Assembly (NCBI GenBank): GCA_038093515.1
Contig: JBBPSI010000208.1
Location: forward strand, 1 to 43,244
Direction of reading: 5' to 3'
DNA length: 43,244 bases
From: Butyriboletus loyo
Taxonomy: Eukaryota; Basidiomycota; Agaricomycetes; Boletales; Boletaceae
Part shown: piece by piece, positions 1 through 13,204 of the stretch
How positions within the stretch are numbered: position 1 is the stretch's first letter
Layout of the letters: the number at the start of each line of letters is the position of its first letter
Program-made: the position numbers and the translations under genes
Notes under the pieces: generated by a model
What the model saw: the letters and a program-made list of their open reading frames with translations, nothing else
Database searches by the model: none
Told to the model about the DNA's origin: nothing

Positions 1-691
1 GGGGTGGGCATGTTCGCTGGTATCTTTACACAGCCATTCTGGAACAGGTAGCGCTTTCTCTCTCGAACCCTGTAGAAATCGCTCACGAGGCCTCAGTCTC
101 CTCGAACGGGAAGCCATCAGATATGATGGTAACCCGCCACCAGAAGTCCGACTTATCATGGGCCAAGTCGGCGCCATCTTTGTCCCAATCAGTACGTCAT
201 CGATCATCACCTGCACCCCCCTTCCATCGACTTTGATACCCGTTTTTAGGCCTCTTCTGGCTCGCGTTTACCACGTACCCACAGGTACACTGGATTGCAC
301 CCATCATCGCCTCCGTTCCATTTGGCGCGGGCATCTATTTCGTGTTCACATCGACGTTCACTTATCTGGTGGTCGCATACCGTCCGATCGCAGCGTCGGC
401 CATGGCGAGCAACAGTGCGCTGCGATCCGCGTTTGCAGCTGGGTTTCCCCTGTTCGCAGGTGCTATGTATGACCGATTAGGGACCGTCGGGGCGACGGCG
501 TTGTTGGCAGGTCTCACGACAATCATGGCGCCATTACCGTGAGTGTCTGGACCCTTTTTTTTTTTTCTTCTTTTTTTTTTCTTTTGGCAAGTCCGTGGAA
601 GACATCGGACCCTCATTCTGTTTTTCCTAGTTTTATGTTTTATCGTATCGGCGCGCGATTGCGGATGAAATCCAAGTTTGCGGTACATTGA
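1..691 (+). CDS. MFS transporter, 3' part (DHA1-like)
   Basis: This is the C-terminal end of a membrane transporter; the gene starts left of the window. Exons 1-47, 97-191, 250-538 and 631-691 join in frame with GT-AG introns and stop at TGA 689-691. The conceptual protein runs from GVGMFAGIFTQPFWNS through RYDGNPPPEVRL and several hydrophobic helices, then AMYDRLG, and ends KSKFAVH. The layout of a DGNPPPE(V/A)R loop between helices, then PFGAG, then an AMYDRLG loop is typical of fungal 12-TM major facilitator drug/polyamine:H+ antiporters of the DHA1 family. Substrate cannot be told from this part. The family is well supported; the left half is outside the window. Confidence 0.85.
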
Positions 692-1345
692 ACGCCGGAC
701 GGTGTTGTGGCAGCATATGCATATTCTGGACCGTCACCTACAGAGAGAGCTCCGGCGACGAATAGAGTTTCCGGTCATGTTTTTTGGGAACTACGGTGGT
801 GGAGTAGATTATTATAGAGCAGATTGTATATTCACCGGACTGCCTTTTCTGTTTGCGCTACGTAAAGTACTTGCATAACAAACATCGCATGTAGCCTAGC
901 CGAGCCTCAACGCTGGCTTCCCACAGCACCTTACTTAACGTCGGAGGCGAGGATGCTAACACGCGGGGTTATGTATGTATCGGTATCGTAAGACCCAAAG
1001 TTGGGAAATGAGAAACGTTTGGTTGAAATAGGCATAATGTACATCGAGTGCTGTTTGCCTAGGATATGAATAACATAAGAAAGATGATCAGAGTTGAAAA
1101 CGAAACCTGAAAGATCGGTCTTGTACTGAACGAAACGGGGCCTTGTTCGAGGTCTGTCTCCGAGGGAGGGGGGGGGGGGAATCCAACGGGAGAGAACACC
1201 ACGCTGAGTAACAAATCGACAAACAGCGAGCGCATAAAGGGGCAAAACATCCAAAGAGAAGATGTGAAAAAAAAAAAAACGAAACTGAAAGCAGAGATAA
1301 GCGACGACGGGGAGAAAAAAAAAAAAAAGAAGGGTAGCATAGTGA
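692..1345. other. Intergenic region between convergent genes
   Basis: This stretch separates the stops of the MFS gene (+) and the Ser/Pro-rich gene (-), so it should hold both 3' UTRs. It contains a run of about eleven G near 1170 and A-runs of 12-14 nt near 1268 and 1315. I see no coding exon or structured RNA in it. Confidence 0.6.
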
Positions 1346-4318
1346 TCATAGCTCTTCATCGCTCATAGCATAGAGACTTAAGCTGGCCATATCGCCAAGA
1401 TGCAGTTCGTGTTCGGGCCGGAGTTGAAGGCTCGACGGGGATCCTGGGATCTCCGTCATGGAGAAACTGGCGATCGTAGGCGAGATATTCCCGGTTCCAG
1501 ACGAGAAGGAGGACGAATGGTGGGCGTGGGTATGGGCGGTATGTCCAGGCACGACGCTGCAGCTATTGCGACTCGTGTCGCAGAGACTGGAACGTTGTGG
1601 AATACCGCGCGTCAGTGAGGATGGGGAGGGGGGCGTAGACGACCGTCCGGGACGATCGTGCATGGCTTCTTCGAGCATAAGCAGCGACATGTTCTGCGGC
1701 AGATTCGGGAACACAGACGATGTCGTACTCGCACGACGACGACGAGGACGTGGTGCTGCCACTGCCGCTGGCGCCGGCGATTCGCCACGGGAAGGCGATG
1801 CCGCGCGCGACGATTGGGGACTCCGATCCGCAGCAGACATCGCAAGTCCATTTGTATTTGTGTGCGAGAGCGAGCGCTGGATCGTCGGTCGACGTGGGTT
1901 TGCTAATGGTGATGGTAAAAGCACCGGCCGATTGTGGGGGGATCTCGAAAACATCCCTGAAGGTGGCGCGCGCGGTGGTAATACGCCAGAAGCAAACCGG
2001 TGGATTTGTGTCCGCATCTCGTCCAATTCGTCCTCGAGTTCTCGGATGCGATCCCGAAGCTGGAGATTCTCTTCCCGAAGCGTCTTGGTCGTCCTCTGCG
2101 AGTCGGAGAGCGCAGAGAGCAGCGCCTCGGTTTCGAGGTCGTGCTTCTCCTTCATCAACTGGATCGCAGCTTGCTGAGAAGAGGACGTGGCGGATATCGA
2201 GGTCGGCGCAGTGGACCCCGAAAAGGTCGTACGAGGGACAGAAAATGTCGGGCTACCCCGTGTGACGCCGCCTTCTGACGGTGTCATTCCACGAGACACG
2301 CTACCGCTGCGTCCCCACGAGGACGTGGACGCAGCCTCGGAAAAGGCCATCCTGGAAGGCACAAAACGGTCCTCTCGTTCACCATGGGCCCGGAGGGAGG
2401 CGTATCTGCTGGCTCCCTGTGCATGTATGTAAGATACGTCTCTGTCGCCGTCTACGAGACCAGCCGCAGCGAATGCTTTCACTGTTCTAGGTCCAAGCCA
2501 CTCCATAACAGGAGGTCGGTTGGACAGCGAGGACGAGGGCCGTGTCGGAGACGTTGAACCCGATGTGGGGGACAGTCGTGCTTCCTCGACGCTCATGCTT
2601 CGTCTCCGGCTAAGGAACAGGTGTGGCCGTCGCCTTTTGTTGACCTCTAACACGCCACTGAACTCGACACTAGGTTGGCGTGTGGGGTCCGAGGCGGAAC
2701 GGGACGAGAATTGGGATGACGAAGGTTTCCCATTCGGAGATGGCAGAAGCGCGGGGGGCGGGTGCGTCAGGCGAGAATTTCCTGGGGCGTAGGATGATAC
2801 ATGGCGGTTCGGAGTGGCGAGGCGAGGACCAGCAAGTCTGCGGGGTGGCGTATCCGTCGACCCACGGGAGCTTGCGGGTGAGGGTGCCTGGGAAGAGTGT
2901 GTCTGAGATGACAGCGGCGATGGTGGTTGATGTCGCTTCTTAGGTGGGCCACACAACCCTGAGGGCGCCGATGTCCCGTCCGATGAGTCACCCGCGCTAG
3001 GCGGTGCGCTCGTCACTGAACGCATGAGACGCGGGAGTGAGGAAGGTGGTCCTCGTGTAGGGTTTGCACGCGACAATGAGACGGAGCGCCTTGTGGGCGA
3101 CAACTGTACAACAGCGCGAGACACTGACGGAGGGACAACAGTGCCCAGACGAGGGGAGGTTCGCGGTTGGGTCCCGACCCCGTTCGGTGGGCGGAGCGAG
3201 GGCGTAGACATAGGATGGCTAGGGCTTCGCGAAGAGGTTCGGGACGGGAGATGACTGGCGACAAGATTAGGGGTCTGGGATTTGCCATTGATCTTGTTTG
3301 GGCTGAGAAGCTCAGCGAGGTCCGGATCCAGTGCGTCAAAGTCAAGAGCAGCATCAAGATCCTCCTCGCCACCTGCTGCATTTACTGGAGTGTAGGAAAG
3401 TGGGTCGGGGTCATCTGCACCCTCCTCCACCACGACCCCATTCACGCCTTTCAACCATTCACTGCCGGTGGTAGCATCCTCGACCTTTAACGCGTGCATC
3501 ACCTCGGCAGCCAGCTTGGAGGTCGACAGATCGAAAACGGACACTGTTCTCGAATCGGGAGATGGGATCCGACTCTCGTCAAGCTGTTCGAGATTGAATG
3601 GCGACACAAGCGAGCCATCGTCACGATCTCCATGCATCATGTCCCCAAGACACGGTATGTGCTTAGAGATACCCGAGTTTTCAGCCTCGATGATGGTGGA
3701 GAGATCAGCAGCCAATGGTGGGCCAGGCGAGGGCAAAGGGAGGACTAGGATTTAGTCAGAAAAAACGAGCCTCTGAAACGACCAAGAGGAAATACCATAA
3801 CAATCTTCGTTCGTTCGTGACGAGGGACTCAGGTCGGAGGTGGACCTGTTGACATCGCGACTTCGTTTGCGGGACATCATTTCCTCCTCAAAAGCCAGGC
3901 TAGGTCTCGCGATGGCGATGACCGGGCCTTGTTCCGCCTGTTGTGGGCGGGTGTGAGTGGTCGAGTTCTTTCTGTCATGCGTTATCCGTCGCAGAGACCC
4001 GAAATTGACAAAAGATGGCTTCGATGTATGGACGGTACCGGGTGGAGGATTGGATGTCTTGACTGGTGCAAAAGGGAGCAAGTTACGAATCGAACGAAAA
4101 GATGGAATGGAAGAAACGGGGGTCTGTGGCAAAGCCAAGGTGACCGAGGTAGAAGCGGGGCTGGGTTGAGTGGTACTCTCTGACGTGCGACGAAACTGGG
4201 ATACAAGAGACGTTTGAGAAAGTGGAAAAGCGGACGAGATGGAGGTGCGAGAAGGGCGAGGCGTGACGACCGGTATGGACGACTGGGGCGTTAGACGTTG
4301 GACGGAGTGTTCAGCCAT
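1346..4318 (-). CDS. Ser/Pro-rich protein with central coiled coil, function unknown
   Basis: Two exons, 4318-3796 and 3744-1346, are joined across a 51-nt intron with a GTATTT donor, a CTGAC/CTAAA branch region and a TAG acceptor. They give 973 aa. The start is the first ATG of the open frame (MAEHSVQRLT). Most of the chain is low-complexity Ser/Pro/Thr/Arg, so probably disordered. A heptad-rich coiled coil lies at about residues 698-755 (key stretch LREENLQLRDRIRELEDEL). The C-terminus is acidic (ends AMSDEEL). A phosphorylated scaffold or cytoskeleton-linked role would fit but is only inference; I do not recognise the family. The antisense open frames at 1458-2792 are a GC/codon artefact of this biased sequence. 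Confidence 0.75.
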
Positions 4319-5215
4319 GTTGAAACCGAAAAGGCCGAGAAAACTCCAGAATCAGAGGAGCGAGAAAGGGAGGCTGCGTGGAAAGACGAGCATGCAGCGG
4401 AGAAGGCCAGCTTCGCGGTGTCGGAAGAGCCGCAGACTTTCTGGTTGTCCACACAAACTCGCTTTCCTCCGCAGAAACTCGCCGAACTCTGCACACAAAC
4501 TTTCATTGTCACCTGCCTTTTTCGCAGCCGATCAATTAGTGGACACGTGCCACCAAGCTAATCATCGCCTTGGCGATGGTCACTTCATCAGACTCATCAG
4601 GTCTCCTTTCGAGCTCGTTTGTCGATCCCAAAGTCCCCTTGTCGTGACCCAACGTGGATGTCATCCCGGCGTTCGTTTTCCACGACGAAGAACGTCTGGA
4701 AAAAGAAGGGAATAGTCAGTCCAAGTCCAACCCCCACATGGCTCCACTTTAGTAATTCCTCTCATTACATATGAAAAACGCGTGTACGGATTCGGTAGGT
4801 TACCGCTCCAACCACTGGCAAGGGCCCGAGTCGATGGCGTCTTGGCGGACATATTGATCGCTCTCTCGTTCGGGTTATCTTTGACTTGGATACGCACTTC
4901 CTGGGCTCGCGGGCAGAGAACAACGGCCGATGGACAGTGTAACATCATCATTCCCATGCTGAACGTACAGAACAAGTCTCTACAGTACTCACGATCCCCT
5001 CTGACGCTGGTGACACGCCGAAAGAGGCCTGAATCCGAAATCTTTTATGGTACAAAATCAAAATCTCGACGTTCGATCCCCCGCTCTACGAGAAGCCGAT
5101 GCTTTCAGGAAACGCATGAACGGATTATTATATCGAAGAGCAAGTGTAAGGCATTTGACTGAGAAAATAGGAGTGGGGGAAAATGGGGAAAGCGTTGAAG
5201 CTTACGCTTCTCCCC
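4319..5215. other. Upstream region of the coiled-coil gene
   Basis: About 900 bp lie between the start of the Ser/Pro-rich gene and the stop of the carrier gene. No spliced reading frame with recognisable protein character was found. It presumably holds the promoter and 5' UTR of the left gene. An ACGTG core lies near 4544. Confidence 0.5.
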
Positions 5216-6377
5216 TTAGACATTCGAAGGTGCCATCACCAAGGGTGGCAAACGAATGAAGGAGAAGGTTGTCGTCTGGGTCCAGAACATAGACAAAGTA
5301 CCATAGTATGCGCCGAATGCAGCAATGATACCAAAGGCACCGCCAGCCGTTGCCAGGTGGGCGTTACCTAAATTTGTGGGACCGTCATATCAGACATCTC
5401 GTCCGACAAAACTAGAATACTGGAGCCTTACCGGTGAAGGAGTTGGCGGCGAGGCAAGTAAGGGAAACGACGGTAAAGCCGAGCGTGCAGACGATCGGAA
5501 GGGTGGTACGCAAAGCACCAATGCTGTAAACATTGCCAACTTTGAAAAAAGACACACGGGCCCTGCAACCATTTACACTTACGCAAAGACCAAGGTAATC
5601 AAGCTGTAACACGAGAGGTGAATAATTTTCTCTGACGACGCAAGGTATACTTACCTCCAGATGCCCAGGTAAATACCAATCGCGTTGTAAAACTCTTGCG
5701 TTGGGACGCCGTTGACACTATACGCTGCACTGTGACGATTGTCAGTGATGAATACAACCGCAAAATACATCACAGATACCCACGCTATACCGATCTGCGG
5801 CAGGTACAGGGCACCATAACTAAAGTTGAAGCCACCGTAGGTAGTGAAGACAGTACTGGAAGTGAATTATTAAACGTGATCTGAGACAATTTACTGGACT
5901 GTTAACTTACGCGCTGAAGGTGTTGCTGTTTGACAAACGTCAGATCAATCCTCGGTGATGACCTTGAAGCTTACTTACCCAAGGAACATTTCCCACATGC
6001 CGACGAGCGTTTGTGAGATACCCCCGTAGCTATCAAGAACTACGTAAGTGGGCAATTTAAGGGGGAAAACTCCATCAATACATACAACGTTGCAAAGACG
6101 AGAACCAAGTTGGGTGTGTAGACATTACCGGCATGAAGAGTCAGAATCGACGAGCATAAAATAACCGTTCCGTAGGCAAGCATTCCCAGAGGTGCCTACA
6201 AGATCAATCATCTGAGAACCAGGCAAAGATGTCCACTTGGCAAACGCCACGCACGGGGTTGGCATATGTCCTCTGGTACGGTGCCATCTGTGGTGCAGGT
6301 GCAGGTGCAGTGTCCATGTTGACGGTCTGCACGTAGTAGTTGTCCCTAACCTCCTTGTCGGCTGAGTGGGCGGACAT
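5216..6377 (-). CDS. GPR1/FUN34/YaaH family acetate/ammonium carrier
   Basis: Nine exons (6377-6255, 6195-6086, 6029-5979, 5925-5911, 5855-5784, 5729-5655, 5603-5583, 5523-5432, 5367-5216) join in frame to 236 aa. The hydrophilic N-terminus (MSAHSADKEVRD) is followed by the family signature NPAPLG, split by intron 1, then six predicted helices. Family landmarks include FYGGISQTLVGMWEM, GNTFSATVFTTYGGFNFSYGA and a late IGALRTTL helix. Members are plasma-membrane acetate or ammonia transporters (yeast Ady2/Ato, Aspergillus AcpA). The length matches the family. Exon 4 is only 15 nt and exon 7 only 21 nt. The start was chosen as the ATG giving the usual short N-tail; further in-frame sequence continues upstream but looks like leader. 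Confidence 0.93.
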
Positions 6378-8975
6378 CGTGGATAAGCTACTGGATGATG
6401 GAGAAGAAGACGATGGGCCACGCAGACAGGAAACGGGGGCTGATCTGGTGCATCCCCTTCTCTGAAGCTTTATACTCTTCTTCCAGATTAGCAAAGTACG
6501 CGTCCGTAACCCATTCAGGTTGAGAAGGACCGAATGAATGGAAGCGAGCGAAAGCATGTGTCCTTCGAAGTTCGCATGCTCGAACCCGGGTGCTGTCATT
6601 TCAGCACACGGGTGAATCTACGCAAGGCACCAGGTTGTGAGGATTACCAGCCCCAGTTAGCGGTATAGATACCGGTTATCTCCAAGGGGACTATGTGTCA
6701 ACAAAAAAATCGTCGCGGGATAATCGGTGGTGGCGTTGGAGGTTCGAGTCGAGGACCCAACCCACTGCGCAGGTTCTGTACACAGGCCGCTTCTTCTTGG
6801 ATGTCCTGGCTCCAGGGAGATTAGAAACGCAGGTGTGTGTCAGGTCTTCCACCCCATGCGCCAAGTTGGGGGTGGTGTACTATTTCGACCATTTCTGTCG
6901 CGACTCTGATATCAATGTTCGATTGCGCCAAAAATAAAATAACATGGTATGATTGACCTCCGCGAGTGCCAAACTAGGACGTAATTTCCGCCAGGTCGTC
7001 GAACGGCCACGCTGGTGAGAGAAACCTCCTGGGAAATCTTCGACATCAGTTCTGATTTTCCTCACGAGTTCTTCATGTAATCTCACCATTTCATTTCCCC
7101 TTGAATAGAAACAGTCCATCAGACGTCCGTTTTAGAATGCCAACAACATACCTTGGCTAGTACGATAACCGGAAGCATCATGTCAAAACCATGTGCCAGT
7201 GAGTGCGCCAAATCCTAGGAAAGCTGGCGCATTCAACCGGGTCGACCGAAGACAAAAGGGACACGATCTAAATTCAGGTAGTAGTGCGAAAGAACAATAT
7301 AGCGAACAAGGGAAAACATATCGTGGTGACGCGCGATGCGTTCCGAGTCGGGCCGCAGCGGACGCTTGCCTTAATCCAACAAGTGGCGCGTTGACCGACA
7401 AGTGCAGAAATAAATGTGTGGAATGGTCGGACTCGGATATCTAATAGCCATGATATTAGCTTGCATCAAGGAATGTTTGATTTGCTAGAACGAGTGGAAC
7501 CAGTACAACCCGTATATCCCATGCCTTCGTGACTCAAACCATCTCCTCGGATGTCCTTTTAGCTGGGCCAAGACGATGCACTACCACATAATTGTATGGA
7601 GGTCTTGCACAAAGCGCCGAGCACGGAATTTCTCGCCGATTTGGGCCTACCAAGGCGAACCAGAGCAAACGAAAACACCCGCTATCAACGAAGAACTCAA
7701 TGAAGCGAGTCCAAATCCGTCCGTTCTTTCCCGGGATAGTCACATGCTCCCAAATCTATCTGGCCTTGCAACGGACGGCAGCAGCGCATGGACTAAATTC
7801 ACTCACGTATCGCACTCTCACGTTTTAACCGATCACAGGATTCTCGTGGACACAGGAAGGCGGTGTACAGCGATCAAGCACCAAATGTATCGCATTTGAC
7901 CCGTCTGACTCTACAGAGATTCCGGGGAGTATGCGTACCGGGAGGTCGTCGAGGCTGTAAAGGTCGGAGGAAGAGCCTTTCGTTTCATCCATGAATGTTG
8001 ACATGTGCTAAGTGGCGTACACGATGAGCTGAATATTGTCGACGACATCGTGCGCTGAAAATGCCGAAGAAAGCGAGCACTGCTAACAATGGTACCTACT
8101 GCACGGAATCACTTTTTAGGACGAAACGCCTATGGTGCCACCTTATGCATGGAGAGTAAGGTAAATTTAATGTCCAAGGATAGCACTCACCGAGTCACCG
8201 TGCGATAAGGACCATCGTACTTTGGGAGCATGCTTCTCAAGTACTGATTGAATTCAGCATCAGAACTTCCATCACCGGACTTGGAGTATCCTAACTAAAA
8301 TCAGTCTCCTTTCCGTCTTTCCCAAAGATAAGGGAACCTCACCAGGACTGCAGGGAATTTGTTGAGGGCTCTCTCCTCCGAAGATTACTTCAGAGATACT
8401 CAGAAGCTGGTAGGCTCGGACCCCGCCGGGACCAGTCATTCGAATAAAACTGGCATTTCGCTACAAAAAACCCACCCAATAGTGTTCTTTATACCTAGGT
8501 GTTTCGTTTGTACCGATGAAAACCTCGTTGAAAAGGTCGCTTGCAACTTGGCAAGACGGCAGGATCGCGGTAGTGTGGCGGTTGTCTAAGTAAGGGTTGG
8601 CCAAAGTATCAATTAACTAATCGATTGTGCACAGAGCGCGCTACACTGTTTGTACTGAACTCTCTAGTATTTTTCTTATCGTGTAGTATACTAGTAGTAC
8701 AGAAGTGTACCATGCCCGAGTTTGAAAACCTAATCTTGATTTGAGTACAGTAATTGTTTGTAGTTCTGGTACTTATAAGTTAAACTAGTGGTATTAATAT
8801 TTTGGCCTACCCTACCTAGTCGTTACGTTATCAACTTTCCATATTTGAAGTTGAACTTTTGAAGTTGAACGACTGGACCCGATCTCAACGGAGAACCGTC
8901 ACTGAATTGCTGCTTGCACGCGGCCAGTCTGGTTGGCAGCAAAGTTCTACTGGAATCCGTCCCAACAAGTTCTCT
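6378..8975. other. 2.6-kb gene-poor stretch
   Basis: The interval lies between two divergent genes (carrier - and Mpv17 +). Short open frames exist on both strands, but none joins into a recognisable protein. A GGTTCGAGTC near 6741 resembles a pol III B box but has no A box or cloverleaf around it. The part at about 8630-8830 is AT-rich and is probably the Mpv17 promoter. A decayed transposon or a fast-evolving small gene cannot be excluded. Confidence 0.4.
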
Positions 8976-9952
8976 ATGGCCACTTTCTTTCGGATTTACA
9001 AGTTTGTCAAAGGTCCCTACCAGCGTTCTATGTTCGCTCATGCCCGGCGGTTGTAGTGCAGCCTTAATTCAACGGCCTATGATCGTGCAGTCTGCGACTG
9101 CGGCTTTTCTGTTCGGTGCAGGTGATGTAATTGCGCAGCAAGCCATTGAGCGTCAAGGGAAAAAACACGACGTGCGTTGCTATCCGTGTCACCACGACAG
9201 GCGACTAACTTACATAGTTCATGAGGACTGCTCGACTGACTTTTTATGGAGGTGATTGCTTGCACCGTCTGCGCTGATATACGCCATTGATACTGAAATG
9301 TCCCTCAGGTGCCCTCTTTGGTCCTGCGATCACAAAATGGTTCCAGTTTCTCAACCGTATCAAGTTCGCAAGCCCGACGAAGGGCGTGATATATCGTGTG
9401 CGCCTTGTTTGACATCGGCTGGTTGATGGAGCTAACGAACACGGGATCAGGTGTGGCTTGATCAAGCTTTGCTGACTCCGGGTACCGTTTTTTACGATCC
9501 CTCTTTTGCACCTACTCATCGTTGTCAGTTGCTGTGGGGTTTTTCTTTGGTACAATGAGTATCATGGAAGGTAAAGGTATATCCGGTGCGGTGGAACGTA
9601 TCAGCGAGGTAAGCGATGGTCCAGTGTACGTCCGCCTGTCTTGAGTCGCTTATGTCAGCTTCAGAATTACCAGTCGACATTGATCCGTAACTGGTGAGCA
9701 AAGAGCCCACATGTCACCATCCTCTCTCACTCCATGTTTTTAGGACTGTTTTTATCCCGGCGCAAATAATCAACTTTGCGATAGTGCCTCATCATCTCCG
9801 TTTTGGGTTCGTTAGTGTTGTGAGCTTATTTTGGAGTACGTGATCCCGAAGTTTAGGAGTGATTATCTCATTTCGCCCCCACCATAGATACTTATCTCAG
9901 CGCTGTGAATGCCCGAAGACAACAAGCAGACAAGGACAATCACACAGAGTGA
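8976..9952 (+). CDS. Mpv17/PMP22 family membrane protein
   Basis: Nine exons (8976-9001, 9057-9171, 9218-9251, 9309-9397, 9451-9481, 9529-9608, 9659-9693, 9744-9835, 9888-9952) give 188 aa, the normal family length. Landmarks in order: short N-terminal helix (MATFFRIYNAALIQRPM), GAGDVIAQQAIE, ARLTFYGGALFGP, KWFQFLNRI, VWLDQALLTP, EGKGI, the hallmark RNWTVFIPAQIINFAIVP, and SLFWNTYLSAVNA near the end. The family has four membrane helices and acts in mitochondrial inner or peroxisomal membranes (yeast Sym1, mammalian Mpv17, PXMP2). This copy is closer to the Sym1/Mpv17 pattern, but targeting is not shown. All introns are 47-57 nt and phases match. Confidence 0.95.
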
Positions 9953-12900
9953 TTCCTTCCATTATAGACCGCGAGCATCGCGACATTGTATATCTCCTAG
10001 AGGTCGAAGATAACCACATTTCGTGTAACTATCTCCTTTATCAATCTCCAGTAATTTTTGCGGAAACACGTAGGTCAACCGGTCACGATTGTGCCTGACT
10101 TGGACATTCCTAGGATCCGTGGGACAGCTGTCTCGTGCGAACGTGTGCAAATCCCTCATATCAGCGAACCGATCATCTCCCCACGCAACGTAGAAGCTGG
10201 CGATTTTCGCGCTAGAGGGTCAAGCCATACTTCGAAGTCTTTGTTGTCCATTTGGTCACATGGTGCTTTCCAGAAATAATTTTGGTTGACCTTTCTCCTG
10301 CGTTCATGTGCAACCCTGGCCACCAAAATACCACTATCATTCACCAGCGTGGTTTTCCTCACCACGGCCGCTCCGCAGCTACACACGCACAGAAATAGAT
10401 TGATAAGAGCGACGATGTTTCCTACCAACTGCCAGCAACCACACGATTGACCATATGGCGGTCTATGCAGCTAGTATGGTCTCTTCAAGTTACAGAAGGT
10501 GCCTTATTCGTTCGGTGCTAGTTCAAAGTGCAAATAACAAACCACGTATGTCCGAGAAAAACATTCCGAGATGTCGAAGCCACAAAAACGGCGCGAAAGA
10601 AAGCCATTCTTTCACAGAGTCACACAAAGTGATTTCTTGGTCGACAGTGAACCGAGTGGGCGAAGACGAAGAGGGGAGCGAGACGGGACCACTTCTGTTA
10701 TGGTTATGTTCTGAGCGGGTGGGAGGAAGAGCAAGTTGCGGCGAATCAAGCGTCCCTGAACCTGACCCAACGTGTCGGTGAACGAGTGTATGCAGGCCTG
10801 TCGAATCGAGTGCCATATACGAGGCGTGTGGGAGACAGCCCTGCGCTGCTCCGGTCCTTCACAAACGTGCTGTAAAATTGGATATTCATGTGATCCAATC
10901 CACTATCACAGGTGTGCACCTTGGGTTGGCCGCCCAAGTTGAAATCAAAAGTCATGCGATCCACCGGTTCTACTCCCTGCCTTCGGCGATTGCGACTCCT
11001 CAGACGTAGGTAACAGAATGTTGTGTCGACCGAGGGGACTATGAGACACGATTAAATCAATGTGCCCCTGGACTAGTAGAATGGACGATTATGTCGATCG
11101 GCACAGATCAGTCCGAACTCGAAAATGCGCAGATTGGGTGGACCGTTGGGGTTTAACTGTTCGTGCCCCTCAAAATGGTGCACGTCACTCGATAGTGTAG
11201 TCAAGAGTACCTGATATTCAGTTGAAGGAAGACAGGTGAGTGGCGGTGGGCTTCCGTACCTTTTAGCGCAGATGTTATTTGCAACCTGGTCTAGGCTTAC
11301 GAACTCCACGGGCAACCAAGGCCATTCTAGAAACATTTTGGGGGTGTTATATCTGGCTTATGGTTGCGGTCCTGTCGTCGCGAACCGCCCGTATGGGTTT
11401 CTTGCCCCGCAGCAGTATTGTGAACCTGTGACAGGTTCTGTGGCGGACTTCACACCGCATGCAGTGGAGAGAATCACTGCGGCAATAAAATAAGAGACCA
11501 ACAAACACCTACATGCATATATTCTGAGACGAGTCATTCTGTCTCATATGCGGCACTAGACAAATAACATCGAAGAAATGTTACGGGATGTCCTGCGAGT
11601 TAGTTTCCATCGTCAGGAAGTGTGTCGCCAAGTGGATGGGTTACGACGGGCAGTGATTTCGCAACGTAGATTATGCGGGTTGCAAGGACAACCGATGGAC
11701 GTGATGTTATTGGTCTCGGACCTAATACGTACCTGAGGTAGTACATCACTTGACATTCTGTCCGTCGAGCTTCCTCTGATAAATGAAGGGGCTACCATGA
11801 TCGAAATATTGGCGAGTGACCGAAACGTGGGACGAGGTGGTATTATGCTGCCTAAAGTAGTGTCGTCCTCGGCGCCCGAACTTTTCGCTGCCTCACTTGG
11901 ATGCCAATTCGCAGAAAGACCTGTCAAAAGCATCGACGACATCATGCCCTCTAAGCCTACAAAAATCGAAACAGTCACGGGGACTGAAGTGGGGAGATAA
12001 TGATAGTTGCACTGCAGTTGACTAGCCAGTCGAAATACGTACGTTAGTCTTCTCCACTCTGTAGGTGTAACACCGCATCAATTTCGGGCTTGAGCGCAAC
12101 ATCAGAGCCGCGGATACAGGGCAGGGAGTCCACCTTAACGTTGACAGCACATCATCGTTATTTCAATATTCAATTCCGGCGTAAACTCGTTGGGGTGTAA
12201 CGGAACCGTCCAGAGTTCACTGTAAAAGTCAGCCTACATCCGGAAGACGCATATCGCCGGCCTGGGCCTGGCGTGGAGCGCTCAGCTGACATTAATAAGA
12301 ACATATGAAGTTACGTTTCGCGCCTCCTTTAGTAACTCGCTTGAGGATGGCAGGTCCGGGCCGCAAATATCTTCTCCGGGGAGCCGAACGGAAATGCTTC
12401 CTCAGCAGGGATGGAAGACCGAATATTTGGGTAGAAAAGGAACAGTCTCAAGTGCTGACGCGCTATGACAGCAAGCAGGGGCAAGTAATTGCCCAACCGT
12501 ATGGATGGACGATTGAGCAGGAGGGTTTGGGCCCCATTCTGGGACTGGAGACGTATGGCTGACGATGCTATTGGTCCTAGTGAACGATAACCATTCCTCG
12601 CTGGGAACCAGCATGACAGGAAGGAAATGAATCAAAGCAAGGCATCGAATGGTCCTAATTATAAGCCACAAGCACGATCCGCGGGTAGTATTAATAGCTG
12701 TGATCACCACTGGCAGACTAGCCTGTTGCGGCGTCCAGGGATTGGAGAAACGATTTACAAAATTTGTACACGTTACAGCTCCATATTGTGCTATTGACTG
12801 TCTGGACACGCCACAAACACGAAATGGACCGCACGCGACCTGCTCGGGATGCACTGAGGCGTGCCATGGTCGTTGAAAGAAGCAGTGATGATGAGCGCAG

Positions 12901-13204
12901 TTAAAACGGAGAGCCGGGACTACGGAGGCGATGAGGTGAATGGAGGTTGGTCATCACGATGACGCTGGCCCTGTCAAGACGCAACACATAGCCCAGCAAT
13001 TCAACGATCGCACCAGCTCTAAGACCGCCTCGTCGAGTCCCTCCAAGCCCGCAAACCTGCCCCTCGTCACCATCAACGTTACCTGCGCGACAACTCAACA
13101 ACACCGGCAACAAAATACGAACCGCGACTCCGAAACTGTCCGAAGCGTGCGGCCTGGATAACACACCACAGCGCTCAGTATTTCCAACCAGTTGTTCGTC
13201 GCCG
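9953..13204. other. 3.3-kb gene-poor stretch
   Basis: No gene could be supported between the Mpv17 and IML2 genes. Open frames reach about 150 codons (for example minus 12854-12402 and minus 11978-11613) but show no recognisable motif and no convincing splice chain. A minus frame at 10428-10156 begins with a hydrophobic stretch that could be a signal peptide; it cannot be extended convincingly. The IML2 promoter should lie in the last few hundred bases. Confidence 0.4.

Noticed and set aside
1458..2792. Long plus-strand open frames (up to 239 codons)
   Set aside because: They are antisense to the Ser/Pro/Arg-rich coding exon and arise from its codon bias; they have no splice signals or family features.
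4583..4612. CTGATGA-like hammerhead core on the minus strand
   Set aside because: CTGATGAGTCTGATGAAG lacks a GAAA partner and pairing stems.
6700..6790. Possible tRNA (GGTTCGAGTC B-box-like sequence)
   Set aside because: No A box, no acceptor or T-stem pairing.
7590..7680. Possible tRNA or small RNA gene
   Set aside because: No cloverleaf and no B box could be drawn on either strand.
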